64,000 bases of DNA from Haliscomenobacter sp965225875 (lineage in GTDB: Bacteria; Bacteroidota; Bacteroidia; Chitinophagales; Saprospiraceae), in NCBI RefSeq assembly GCF_965225875.1, contig NZ_CBDDBS010000003.1, forward strand, positions 1,736,001 through 1,800,000, written 5' to 3'. Both the position numbers and the translations under genes were made by a program. Below are positions 31,944 to 41,500 of this stretch, piece after piece (positions within the stretch are counted from its first letter, which is position 1; each line of letters opens with the position of its first letter). The notes beneath the pieces were generated by a model that was given only the letters and a program-made list of their open reading frames with translations, was not told where the DNA came from and made no database searches.

Positions 31944-32381
31944 ATGGATCGGAAAGAATTTTTGAGCCTACTGGGGCTAACAGTAGGTGGTGGCGTAGCT
32001 ATTTCTTGTCTGGGCGGTTGCACCAAGGAAGACGGGGCTACCCCTGGAGGAAACACTGGTGGTAGTGGTGGTGGAAGTTTAGATTTCACCCTCGACCTCA
32101 ATGCTGCAGAAAATGCTGTTTTGAACAACAACGGTGGCTTCCTGGTGAAAAATGGAGTGATCGTTGCCAGAACCACCGGAGGTGTGTACATTGCAGTAGC
32201 GGCAGCTTGTACTCACCAAGGCACCATTATTCAGTACCAAGGCAACAATTCACGGTTTTTCTGCCCCAATCACGGCTCCACCTTTTCAGAGTCGGGAAGT
32301 GTATTGAATGGGCCTGCTTCTTCAGATTTGAAGCAATATAAGACCGAACTGAGTGGAAAGAATTTACGAGTGTTTGCATAA
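31944..32381 (+). CDS. Small Rieske [2Fe-2S] lipoprotein-like protein
   Basis: This 145-residue protein begins MDRKEFLSLLGLTVGGGVAISCLGGC, a short signal with a possible lipidation cysteine (C22 or C26), then a glycine/serine linker (35-46). The Rieske domain carries C89-T-H91 (AACTHQGT) and C107-PN-H110 (FCPNHGSTF). It is as small as a cytochrome bc1-type Rieske head and would be an exported electron carrier. ATG 31944 is chosen over 31869 because only this start gives a signal. It diverges from the Rieske oxygenase gene 165 bp away; the pairing of two Rieske genes may be chance. Confidence 0.9.
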   Translation: MDRKEFLSLLGLTVGGGVAISCLGGCTKEDGATPGGNTGGSGGGSLDFTLDLNAAENAVLNNNGGFLVKNGVIVARTTGGVYIAVAAACTHQGTIIQYQGNNSRFFCPNHGSTFSESGSVLNGPASSDLKQYKTELSGKNLRVFA

Positions 32382-32421
32382 TATGCAACAAGAAACACGT
32401 AGAGTATTTTAGATTCCTAAT

Positions 32422-32536
32422 CTGAGGTGACTCCTTTGGTGCCTTAGGATTCTTAGATGGTGAAAGAATAACTGTTATGCAAGTTTTTTCTTTTTCACCA
32501 CCTAAGAATCCTAAGGCACCAAAGGAGTCACCTCAG
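32422..32536. repeat. CCTAAGGTG-family palindrome, best preserved copy
   Basis: Left arm 32422-32464 and right arm 32494-32536 match at 42 of 43 positions (CTGAGGTGACTCCTTTGG... against ...CCAAAGGAGTCACCTCAG). The 29-nt loop is T-rich. It separates the stops of the convergent small Rieske and phosphoesterase genes. Confidence 0.93.
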
Positions 32537-32569
32537 CAATGACAAATAGCTTCAGGAAATCCATAAACC

Positions 32570-33460
32570 TTAAGCTGCCCAATTCTGAGCACCAATTGCC
32601 ACATTCTCCCCCTTTGCCACCCGAATTGCCCCGTTGCTGTACTGCAAATCAATGCGGCCCATCAACAAACCTCCCCAACCAGCATGGTTGATCAGGACAG
32701 GTTTTCCGTCCAGGTTATTGACCACGATGGGTTCGGGTAAAAAAGTATGGGTGTGGCCACCAATGATGATGTCGATGTGCCGCGACTGAGGAGCCAGCTT
32801 TAAGTCCGAAATTTGTTCGTCCTTATAATGGTAGCCCAGGTGGGACAAACATATCACCAGGTTACAGGCGTGTTTTTCTTTCAATTCAACGGCTACTTGA
32901 TTCGCTGTGGCCAAAGGATCGGTATAAACCAGGCCTTCTCGCAGCAGTTGAGGGATCGACCCTTCTGGATTCACCCCCAGCCCCATGATGCCGATGCGCT
33001 GCCCTGCTTTCTCAACGATGTGATAGGGTTTAACCAGTTTAACCAGAGGAGTATCCGCCAACTGATAATTTGCCGCAAGGGCAGGAATCGGGTTTTTGCT
33101 GAGTTGGCTGGATAAGTCTTGCATACCCCGATCAAAATCGTGGTTACCCAGGGCAAAAGCATCATAGCCCATCCCCTTCATCCAGGCCAACTCCTCCCCT
33201 TTTGAGTTGGAAGGGTTCAATACGTCTCCAGCATCGAGCAACAAAACATGAGCTTGTTCTTGCCGGATCTTTTGCACAAACTGTCTGGCCTGCTGGGCAA
33301 AAACATGATAAGCTGCCTTATTGCCTTCAAAACGACCGTGCAAGTCGTTGGTATGCAGGATGCTCAATGAAAAATCACCGGAAAAGTCCAACTGGGGAAT
33401 TCCCGTACCCAAGGCAACGGCTCCGAGGCCGAATTGATGAATGAAGGTACGTCTTTGCAT
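32570..33460 (-). CDS. Exported 5'-nucleotidase/UshA-type metallophosphoesterase domain protein
   Basis: This 296-residue protein begins with a Tat-like or Sec signal (MQRRTFIHQFGLGAVALGTG). The calcineurin-like phosphoesterase motifs are all present: LHTNDLHGRF (36-44), LLDAGDVL, ALGNHDFDRG, CLSHLGYH and IIGGHTHTFLP. It lacks the C-terminal substrate-binding domain of full UshA-type nucleotidases; in Bacteroidota such halves are often split into two genes, but the partner is not adjacent here. It starts 11 bp after the ruvB stop, so the two form an operon. Substrate uncertain (nucleotides or other phosphoesters). Confidence 0.9.
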   Translation of the reverse strand: MQRRTFIHQFGLGAVALGTGIPQLDFSGDFSLSILHTNDLHGRFEGNKAAYHVFAQQARQFVQKIRQEQAHVLLLDAGDVLNPSNSKGEELAWMKGMGYDAFALGNHDFDRGMQDLSSQLSKNPIPALAANYQLADTPLVKLVKPYHIVEKAGQRIGIMGLGVNPEGSIPQLLREGLVYTDPLATANQVAVELKEKHACNLVICLSHLGYHYKDEQISDLKLAPQSRHIDIIIGGHTHTFLPEPIVVNNLDGKPVLINHAGWGGLLMGRIDLQYSNGAIRVAKGENVAIGAQNWAA

Positions 33461-33471
33461 GGTTGAGGGTT

Positions 33472-34500
33472 TTATTCAAACAATGTTCTTTGCTGAGCTG
33501 GAGGTACAATTCCCAGGTGTCGATAGGCTTTTTCGGTAGCTTCCCGACCACGTGGCGTTCTTTGTAAAAAGCCTTCCATAATCAAAAACGGTTCGTGTAC
33601 CTCTTCAATTGTGCCTGCTTCTTCACCAATTGCCGTTGCAATGGTAGAAATACCCACCGGGCCACCTTTGAATTTCTGAATGATGGTTGACAAAATTTTA
33701 TTGTCCATTTCATCAAGGCCATATTCGTCCACATTCAGGGCTTCCAGAGCAATTTTGGCGATTTCCAGGGTAATCCTTCCATCCCCTTTGACCTGAGCAA
33801 AATCACGTACCCTTCGCAGCAACGCATTGGCGATGCGTGGTGTACCTCGGCTCCGACGAGCTATCTCAGTGGCGCCTTCATCCAGAATCTCCAGGCTAAG
33901 GATATTGGCCGAACGGTGGATGATTCGCTTCAGGGTTTCTACATCGTAATAATCCAGGTGGCAGTTGATGCCAAAACGCGCCCGCATTGGTGCCGTCAAC
34001 AAACCCATTCGGGTGGTGGCACCTACGAGGGTGAAGGGGTTGAGTGTAATTTGGATACTCCTGGCATTGGGGCCGCTGTCGATCATGATGTCGATGCGGT
34101 AATCCTCCATGGCGGAGTACAGGTATTCTTCAACTACGGTATTGAGGCGGTGAATTTCGTCAATGAATAAAACATCTCCTTCGTTGAGGTTGGTCAGCAA
34201 CCCGGCCAGGTCTCCCGGTTTTTCCAAAACAGGTCCTGAGCTCATTTTCAGGCCCGTTTCCAGTTCATTGGAAATGATGTGTGAAAGAGTAGTTTTGCCC
34301 AATCCCGGTGGGCCGTGCAGCAAAACGTGATCCAGGGCTTCTCCTCTCTGTTTGGCTGCCGTGATAAAAACCTTCAGGTTATCTACAATTCGGGGCTGTC
34401 CACTGAAGTCTTCCAGCGCCTTCGGACGCAACGCGCGCTCGATTTGCTGTTCATCCGTGCTAAACTGCTTGCCAGAAGCATCCAATATAGGATTTGCCAT
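33472..34500 (-). CDS. ruvB: Holliday junction branch migration ATPase RuvB
   Basis: This 342-residue AAA+ motor drives branch migration with RuvA. Seen: LRPKALEDFSGQPRIVDNLKVFI, Walker A GPPGLGKT (63-70), Walker B FIDEIHRLN (112-120), the beta-hairpin region YLYSAMEDYRIDIMIDSGPNARSIQ, GATTRMGLLTAPMRARFGI with sensor 1 and arginine finger, and the winged-helix end EPFLIMEGFLQRTPRGREATEKAYRHLG. Length is typical. A putative icd promoter overlaps its first codons on the opposite strand. Confidence 0.98.
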   Translation of the reverse strand: MANPILDASGKQFSTDEQQIERALRPKALEDFSGQPRIVDNLKVFITAAKQRGEALDHVLLHGPPGLGKTTLSHIISNELETGLKMSSGPVLEKPGDLAGLLTNLNEGDVLFIDEIHRLNTVVEEYLYSAMEDYRIDIMIDSGPNARSIQITLNPFTLVGATTRMGLLTAPMRARFGINCHLDYYDVETLKRIIHRSANILSLEILDEGATEIARRSRGTPRIANALLRRVRDFAQVKGDGRITLEIAKIALEALNVDEYGLDEMDNKILSTIIQKFKGGPVGISTIATAIGEEAGTIEEVHEPFLIMEGFLQRTPRGREATEKAYRHLGIVPPAQQRTLFE

Positions 34501-34522
34501 TTAAATATTGTTTTTAAATTTG
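34494..34522 (+). promoter_or_regulatory. Candidate promoter of icd
   Basis: TTG (34494-34496), an 18-nt spacer and TAAATTTG (34515-34522). It overlaps the first codons of ruvB on the other strand. The leader to the icd ATG would be about 110 nt and would include the worn GTAGAGACGCA-type repeat. Confidence 0.55.
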
Positions 34523-34582
34523 CGCAGCAAAATTTGAGGCCAGCTCTGTTTCAAAGCTTTTTGGGCTCAAATATTGTTGCTA

Positions 34583-34606
34583 AAGACGTAAACCTTGCGT
34601 CTCTAC
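34583..34606. repeat. Worn GTAGAGACGCA-type repeat in the icd leader
   Basis: AAAGACGTAAACCTTGCGTCTCTAC-like sequence: AGACG-taaacctTG-CGTCT forms a 5-bp stem. The right half matches the end of the repeat at 24364-24432 exactly (TTGCGTCTCTAC). Confidence 0.6.
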
Positions 34607-34640
34607 ATTTTTTCAGCATTGAAAATACAATAATACAACA

Positions 34641-35906
34641 ATGAGTGGATCAAAAGTAACCATTGAAAATGGAAAATTAACGGTGCCAAACGATCCGATC
34701 ATCCCTTTTATCGAAGGAGATGGTACTGGAGCCGATATTTGGGCGGCCTCAGTTCGCGTTTTGGATGCCGCAGTGGAAAAAGCGTACAATGGTACACGCA
34801 AAATTCATTGGAAGGAAGTGTTGGCTGGTGAAAAAGCCTTCAACCTTACTGGCAGCTGGCTTCCAGACGAAACGCTGCAAATTATTGACGAGTACCGCAT
34901 CGCCATCAAAGGTCCTTTGACTACCCCGGTTGGTGGTGGTATCCGCTCTTTGAACGTTGCTTTGCGTCAGATGCTCGACCTGTATGCCTGCGTTCGTCCA
35001 GTGCATTATTTCAAGGGTGTTCCTAGCCCGGTGAAGGAGCCTGAACTGGTTGAAATGGTGATCTTCCGCGAAAATACCGAAGACATTTATGCGGGTATTG
35101 AATACCTTGCCGGGACGCCAGAGTTGGAAAAACTCAAAAAATTCCTGATTGAAGAAATGGGTGTTAAAGGGATCCGTTTCCCTGATACCGTTTCACTGGG
35201 GATTAAACCTGTTTCCCAGGAAGGAACCGAGCGCTTGGTTCGTTCGGCCATCGAATACACCATCGACAATAACTTGCCTTCATTGACCCTGGTTCACAAG
35301 GGCAACATCATGAAGTATACCGAAGGTAAGTTCAAGGACTGGGGTTATGCCTTGCTGGAGCGGGAGTATGGCGATAAGGTGTTTACCTGGGCTCAATACG
35401 ACCGGATTGCTGCTGCCGATGGCAAAGCTGCTGCTGATAAAGCTCAAGCTGACGCATTGGCTGCTGGAAAAATCCTGATCAAGGACGCCATTGCCGATGC
35501 CTTCTTGCAACAAATCCTGCTGCGTCCTGCTGAATATTCAGTGATTGCTACCTTGAACCTGAATGGTGATTACATCTCCGATGCTCTGGCTGCGGAAGTA
35601 GGTGGTATCGGGATCGCCCCAGGTGCCAACATCAATTACCTCAGCGGCAAAGCCATTTTTGAAGCTACCCACGGTACTGCTCCGAAATACGCTGGCCAGG
35701 ATAAGGTAAATCCAAGTTCGGTAATCTTGTCTGGTGAGATGATGTTCCGCTACATGGGTTGGAAAGAAGCTGCTGACCTGATCATCAAAGGCGTTGAGGG
35801 CGCCATCAGCAACAAACGTGTAACCTATGATTTCCACCGCCTGATGGAAGGAGCAACTTTGTTGAAGTGTTCTGAGTTTGGCGATGAGATTATTGCGAAC
35901 ATGTAA
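34641..35906 (+). CDS. icd: NADP-dependent isocitrate dehydrogenase
   Basis: This 421-residue TCA-cycle enzyme converts isocitrate to 2-oxoglutarate, CO2 and NADPH. Seen: IPFIEGDGTGADIW near the N-terminus, GPLTTPVGGGIRSLNVALRQ with S103 at the position of the regulatory serine of E. coli, FRENTEDIYAGIEY, NIMKYTEGKFKDWGY and THGTAPKYAGQDKVNP, whose Lys-Tyr marks NADP preference. Total length matches the E. coli type I enzyme. An internal stretch rich in alanine/lysine (about 255-275) is slightly expanded. It is monocistronic, followed by a palindrome. Confidence 0.97.
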   Translation: MSGSKVTIENGKLTVPNDPIIPFIEGDGTGADIWAASVRVLDAAVEKAYNGTRKIHWKEVLAGEKAFNLTGSWLPDETLQIIDEYRIAIKGPLTTPVGGGIRSLNVALRQMLDLYACVRPVHYFKGVPSPVKEPELVEMVIFRENTEDIYAGIEYLAGTPELEKLKKFLIEEMGVKGIRFPDTVSLGIKPVSQEGTERLVRSAIEYTIDNNLPSLTLVHKGNIMKYTEGKFKDWGYALLEREYGDKVFTWAQYDRIAAADGKAAADKAQADALAAGKILIKDAIADAFLQQILLRPAEYSVIATLNLNGDYISDALAAEVGGIGIAPGANINYLSGKAIFEATHGTAPKYAGQDKVNPSSVILSGEMMFRYMGWKEAADLIIKGVEGAISNKRVTYDFHRLMEGATLLKCSEFGDEIIANM

Positions 35907-35909
35907 ATT

Positions 35910-36005
35910 AGAGATGAATGATGAAAGAAGCTACCGCAGAGCCTTAGACAAGATTATCGTCAAAAACGCTGCGGTAGCCTCTCTCATCTTTCATCTCTCA
36001 TCTCT
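35910..36005. repeat. Palindrome with GATGAAAG-word arms and a CTTAGACAAGATTAT core
   Basis: AGAGATGAATGATGAAAGAAG... (35910-35942) pairs with ...CTCATCTTTCATCTCTCATCTCT (35968-36005) with few mismatches. The core 35930-35978 (GCTACCGCAGAGC / GCTGCGGTAGC around CTTAGACAAGATTAT) recurs inverted at 14237-14288. It lies between the stops of convergent icd and the T9SS protein gene. Confidence 0.85.
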
Positions 36006-36010
36006 ATTCT

Positions 36011-38365
36011 TTATTCGCTCTTCACAAACTTCTTCGTTCCCGTTCCGTTCTCCGTAGTGACCTGCATCAGGTAGGTACCCGCTGGAAGTCCATCCACCGA
36101 AATCTGGAATTGATCCCGCTTCACGTTTGTGTATACTTTCTCCATGATTTGGCGACCTGCCATATCCATGATCCTTACATTGGCTTGTTTGGACACTTTG
36201 TTCAATGCCAATTGCAAGTAGATGTCTTCACGAGCCGGGTTAGGGCTAATCGCAAATTCATTGCTGATTGAAGGTATGTCCCGATCACTGGTAATCTTTA
36301 GTGGTCCAACGTTCATACGTACGACATATACATTTTCCAAACCGTAACCAGTTGGGCTATAGGTAACGGTGCCCAAATCTGAATCCAGTGCGGTAAAGCT
36401 GGCATAACGCGGTTTGTCGGCAGCAAAACCAGTCAACAACATTGGACGGCGATCGTAAGTATCGTTCAACAACAATTCAATGTCGGTATCATCACCGGTG
36501 AAATATTCAATCATCACCAAATAGGTAGTGGTATCTGCCAATTGAACTACTGGCTCACCTTGTTCAGGGAAAGGTACGGTAATCAGGCGAGCGCCTGTCT
36601 CAGTTCCTTTGATGTCATAAAAGTTATCAGCGATCAAATTGCGCTCTCCTGCTTCCACCAAGGCATTTCCGTTGCGGTCGTCCCAGGTATACAAACTCAC
36701 CAACAGCGAAATTCCCTGAAGGTCTGCGCCATTGTTTACACCAAAAGAAACACTCCGCAAATAGTTGCCCTTTCCTTTGACAACGTAATAGCTGTTGCCA
36801 TAAGCAGCCGAGTGTGGCTCGTTCACATCCCAGTTGTCACCGGGAAGGGTATAAAAAGTAGCGCCCAATTCTTTAGCGAAAGTGGTATCGGTAACACGGA
36901 AGAAGAAACCTTCCAGGTTGTCAAAACGGTCGTAATCAGTTGAATCAGCCGATGCCTGGTAAACCATGGCATAGGTTCCTTTTTTATTGGGAAGGAATTT
37001 TGCAGCAAAAATAGCTGTATCAATCTGGTTCGGTGCAATAGACGCCGAAGTTACCGAATCCCGGAAAATTCGGGCATTGGTGGTAGAGTCAATAGCGTTG
37101 ATGTACAACTTCAAGTTCGATTGTGCATTGGCCCCGATGTTTTCAACTGCAGCACCAAAAGGAATGGTTTCAGCCTGTGAGACAGGTTGTTGTTGGTTGG
37201 GTGACAAGGCGTAAAACTGAGTCAAAGCAAGGTTGTTGGCTTCCCGCTTAACCAGCTTTACATCGTCGATGGCCCAGTGGTAATAATTGCCATCGTAACG
37301 GAACTTGATTTTGATACTATCCGCCGTTTCGCTGCCAATCAAGCGTACAGATTTATAGGGATCATCATTTTCTTCAAAAGGACGAATTTCTTCGTTGATT
37401 TGGGTAGAAATCCAGGATTTACCCCCATCTTTTGACCATTCCACAAAGTATTCAGAATCGTAAAAGTGGGTCAAGGACTGGTAAAAAGACACGTTCATCG
37501 CGCTTCCTTTGGTCACCTTGATGGTTGGGGAGATCAATTCTGCACTGTGTGGTGCGGGGCAAGGGCCTTGAGCAAAGTTGGTACAAGATGTTGCGCTTGC
37601 CAAATCCAAAGTGGCAGCGTTCATGATCATGGCTCCATTACACCGAGTTGGGGAAAAGAATACCAATTGACCTGGAGAGGCTACCAAACAAGGAGATGGA
37701 AAGGCGTTGGCAGGAATCCAGGACCAGGCAACTGCGGTGTTGGGTTTTCCGGAACAAGAAACCGTGTTGCTTTTCCATCCGTTCAAGCCGCCATCAAAAT
37801 CGCCTTGTTTGGAGCTGTTGCCCCAAACCACCAACTTGGGGTCCACAAAATCAGGGGTATTTGACTTAATGGTTACTTTTACTGCACTACCAAGCAATGG
37901 CTTGATTTTGTTGGCAGTAGCCAAAGAAACCATAAAGCTTGGAATCGTAACCTGGTCGCCACCTGCTCCGGTAGCCATTGAAAAAATGACTGGTGTTGCA
38001 GCAGTGTTATTGAGTATGATTACTGCAATAGCGCCCTTTTTTTGGGCATTGAGTACCTTTTCTGAAAAATTACAAGTTCCTCGATCAATAACGGCGATTT
38101 TTCCAGTCAAATCGGTTACGATTGGGGAAGCCGTACAGCCCAGTGTTCCATTCGCTGCATCTTTAGCCTGGATCAACTCTCCAGTAACAGTACAGAAGCT
38201 GCGACCAAAAGTGGCCATTTCTGCTTGGTATTCGCCAGCGATTGCAGCAGGCTCAGTTACCGTCAGCACGTGGCTTTGGGCAGCAATTTGGGAAGTGAAG
38301 ATCAGTAGGAACAATCCCGATAAAAGGGAATAGACTACTGAACAAGAGTGCGTAAAACTCCGCAT
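36011..38365 (-). CDS. T9SS-secreted protein with protease-associated (PA) domain
   Basis: This 784-residue protein has a signal peptide (LLSGLFLLIFTSQIAAQ), then a PA-type domain (about 60-165: IVTDLTGKIAVIDRGTCNFSEKVLNAQKKGAIAVIILNNT). A MAM-like or jelly-roll carbohydrate-binding region follows (SAMNVSFYQSLTHFYDSEYFVEWSKDGGKSW; FRYDGNYYHWAIDDVKLV), then beta-sandwich units. It ends with a type IX sorting domain (FAISPNPAREDIYLQL ... GLPAGTYLMQVTTENGTGTKKFVKS). PA domains usually accompany peptidases, but no peptidase motif is visible. It may be a surface binding protein. Probably monocistronic; only a lone TACATTTG -7-like element lies upstream on this strand (38446-38439). Confidence 0.88.
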   Translation of the reverse strand: MRSFTHSCSVVYSLLSGLFLLIFTSQIAAQSHVLTVTEPAAIAGEYQAEMATFGRSFCTVTGELIQAKDAANGTLGCTASPIVTDLTGKIAVIDRGTCNFSEKVLNAQKKGAIAVIILNNTAATPVIFSMATGAGGDQVTIPSFMVSLATANKIKPLLGSAVKVTIKSNTPDFVDPKLVVWGNSSKQGDFDGGLNGWKSNTVSCSGKPNTAVAWSWIPANAFPSPCLVASPGQLVFFSPTRCNGAMIMNAATLDLASATSCTNFAQGPCPAPHSAELISPTIKVTKGSAMNVSFYQSLTHFYDSEYFVEWSKDGGKSWISTQINEEIRPFEENDDPYKSVRLIGSETADSIKIKFRYDGNYYHWAIDDVKLVKREANNLALTQFYALSPNQQQPVSQAETIPFGAAVENIGANAQSNLKLYINAIDSTTNARIFRDSVTSASIAPNQIDTAIFAAKFLPNKKGTYAMVYQASADSTDYDRFDNLEGFFFRVTDTTFAKELGATFYTLPGDNWDVNEPHSAAYGNSYYVVKGKGNYLRSVSFGVNNGADLQGISLLVSLYTWDDRNGNALVEAGERNLIADNFYDIKGTETGARLITVPFPEQGEPVVQLADTTTYLVMIEYFTGDDTDIELLLNDTYDRRPMLLTGFAADKPRYASFTALDSDLGTVTYSPTGYGLENVYVVRMNVGPLKITSDRDIPSISNEFAISPNPAREDIYLQLALNKVSKQANVRIMDMAGRQIMEKVYTNVKRDQFQISVDGLPAGTYLMQVTTENGTGTKKFVKSE

Positions 38366-38538
38366 ATGCGAATATTTATTTAGGTGATGAAATGTAAACC
38401 AAAATTGGCATTGATCTGATGGATGAAAAGATTTGAATCAAATGTAACAACCCGAAAATTACAGTTATAATGTAAAAGATCAAATTCTAAGCGGTATTTT
38501 GTAGGAAGGGTTACAAAATACACAACCGAAGCATCTCT

Positions 38539-41500
38539 TCAAAGTCGCCTCATTCGCAAAACAACCCGATACTCTGCATCCTGGATGAAGCGAATTTCAG
38601 CCCCAATCCGCTGTGCCCTCATTTTCATGTTTTGGAGCCCATTGCCTGAACTTGCCTTTGGTGTAATTTCCGGAATAGGACCGTCATTGGCTATCTCCAT
38701 TTCAAAAAAGCGGCCTTGATGCCCGAGGCGGATATTGACCTGACTGGCTTTGGCGTGTTTGGCTACATTGTTGATGGCCTCTTTAAAAATGTAGTACAAA
38801 TCCTGGCGAATTTGAATGGGGATACCCGTTTTGAGGTCCAAATTTTTTAGGGTTACCTGGTATTGCACATTCAGGGGGCTCAACACATCGTTGGCATGCT
38901 CCTGCATCCGGAACAAGAGGTCTTCGATATGGTCTTTGCGGGAATCGATAGACCAGATCACGTCGTGCAAGCGAGACATGGCCTTGCGGGCAATTTCAGC
39001 AATTTTGTTCAATTTACCAGCATCAACACTATTGGTGCCAAGGTGTTGCAACACTTCAGCCTGCATGGCAATTCCTGCCAGCAGCCCACTCACTTCATCG
39101 TGAATGTCCGCTGCGATTTTGGTGCGCAGGCGTTCGATTTTTAATTTGTGCACCAATCGGGAACGCAAAGCGTAATACACCCCCACCCCCAGTGCCAATG
39201 CGAGTAAAGCCCAAAACCACCAATATTTATAAACGTAGGTGAAGACCCGTACCTCCAGGACTAAACTTTGGGACCAATTTCCCCGGGGATCTGCACCCTG
39301 GATGCGCAAGCGGTATCGACCAGCTGGTAATTGATTGTACTTGATCTGATTGAGCCCTCCCAGGTCTACCCAATCAGGGTCTAGTCCTTCCAATTTATAG
39401 CGGTATTTGATTTTATCCACGTTCCAGTACACGGGAAGGGTGAATTCTAGTTCCAGGTCTTGTTCATAAGCACGAAGTTCCAGGTACCGCAGTTGTTGTA
39501 AATCGTGGGTGATGTTTGATAAAGTATCTTCTACCCAATTGTATTTGCTTACTCTGGTGAGGCTAACCTGAGGTATGGTATCTCTGCGCAATAGTCGTTC
39601 TGGTCGAAAAGCATTTACCCCGTTGATGGTGCCGAAGTACAGGATATTGTCTTCGTCTCTGAAGAAGGAATAGCGGGTAAAGGAGCTGTGTGAAAAGCCG
39701 TCCAGATCGTAAAAATTGGTAAAGGTCCCTCCTTTTCTGTCAAAACAGGACAAGCCGTTATGGGTACTGATCCATAAATTGCCCAAATGATCCTCCAGAA
39801 TGCCGGAGATGGTATTGCTGGCCAGACCTTCTTTTTGTGTGTAATACTTGGATTTCAGGGTTTTAGGATCAAACCGAATCAAGCCTTGGGAAGAGCCTAG
39901 CCATAAAATCCCCTGCTTATCTTCGTATACACAGTAAATCAATTGGGAGCCCAATTGAGTGCGATCAAGATAAGTTTCAAAATGGTTATCCCTCAGGGTC
40001 TTGCCAGCTACAATTTTGTACAATCCTTTATTGGTGGCGATCCAAAAGGTGTTGTTTTTGCTGCTGGTGATGTAATACGGAAAAATATTATTGAGTGGAG
40101 CGGGATCTTCCTGGGTCGCAAACTGGCGAAATTCAGCGGTTTCTCGATTAAAAATCAACAATTTATAGTCACCATTGGGGTATTCCGTCAACAACCAGAA
40201 TTGCCCATCAGCATCCACTGTAAAGACCCGAAATCGAGCAGGGTAACGGTAAATGGTTGCCCTCTTTGTACTGAGGTTGTAACGAATCAAGAGGCCTTTA
40301 TCCCTTCCTTGACATGCGATACCCCAAAGGTAGTTGGGTTCCTGGTATTTCAGGTCAAAGCAACAATTAAAACGTAGTACTGTGTCTGTTTTTTCCTCGA
40401 TGATGCGCAAAGTGTCCATCCCTTTTTGCAAGTCATTTTTGTTCAGACTGTACCAAAAGCTATTTTCATTTGCGAAAAAAATATTGCCGCGTCGGTCACT
40501 GGCCATACCCCGCAGAATCCGCCCAAAATCATCTTCGGCAATGTTCTTTTGGAGGTATTGTTGAACAATGCCCTGGTTATTCTTAAAAACTTTCAATCCG
40601 GTATCAACGCCAAAGAAGAGGGTGCCATAAAAATCATCACTGTACACATCGATGATTTGTTTGCTGACACTAGTGAATTTGCTAAAATCTTCGACCCGTC
40701 CATTTTTCTGAATACAATACAATTTTTTCGTGATCGGGAACCTAAGATTACCATCCGTTTCGGAAACGAGGACATTCCCTTTTTTGTCTTGCCACCACAG
40801 CGAAAATTCACCATCTTCAGGCAGGCCATTCACCGCTTTAAAGGTTTTTTTCTGTGAATTGTACTTAAATAGGTAATGATTGCGGGCAAAAGCCAACCAT
40901 ACCTGGCCGCTGCGATCCCGTTTCAGGATAGAAATTCGTTCGTTGAACACATTAGCGGGTAGCGTAGCTCCTTCAAAATCAAACTGCTTAAACTGCTTGA
41001 TCAATCCTTGCCTGGAGACCAGGTTTAAAACACCATCTTTATTGTTTCCAAAAATCCATGCGTTTTTCCCCACTTTGATGGCATCAAACAATTGGTCATT
41101 GGGTTCACCTGAAAAATCAGACTTGACTTCCACAATTCGAATAAATCGATTCCGTACTATATCAAATTCATACAAGGCATACATTTTATGGGTATCCGTT
41201 TGGTAACGCGTAATTACCAACACGTTTCCGTCTTCATCTGCTCGAATACCCTGCACTTGTTCATTGGACCTAATCCCACTTTTTTTAAGGAGAATGGTTT
41301 TTCTACGGAAATTTTTATAATCAATTAAATCGAAAAGTTCATTGTTGCGCAAATAGACAACCAACAGCAAACTGTCTTGTAACAAGCGAATAGCCTGGAC
41401 ATGATGGTCAGATATGGAGTAGCGATTATTGGGATTGGTGTTGAATGTCAGAAACTTATAGCCATCAAAGCGTTGCAAACCATGTGCAGTACCAATCCAA

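Noticed and set aside
30687..32381. The two Rieske genes as one oxygenase system
   Set aside because: They are divergent, one is exported and the other cytosolic, and no reductase is near; the closeness may be chance.
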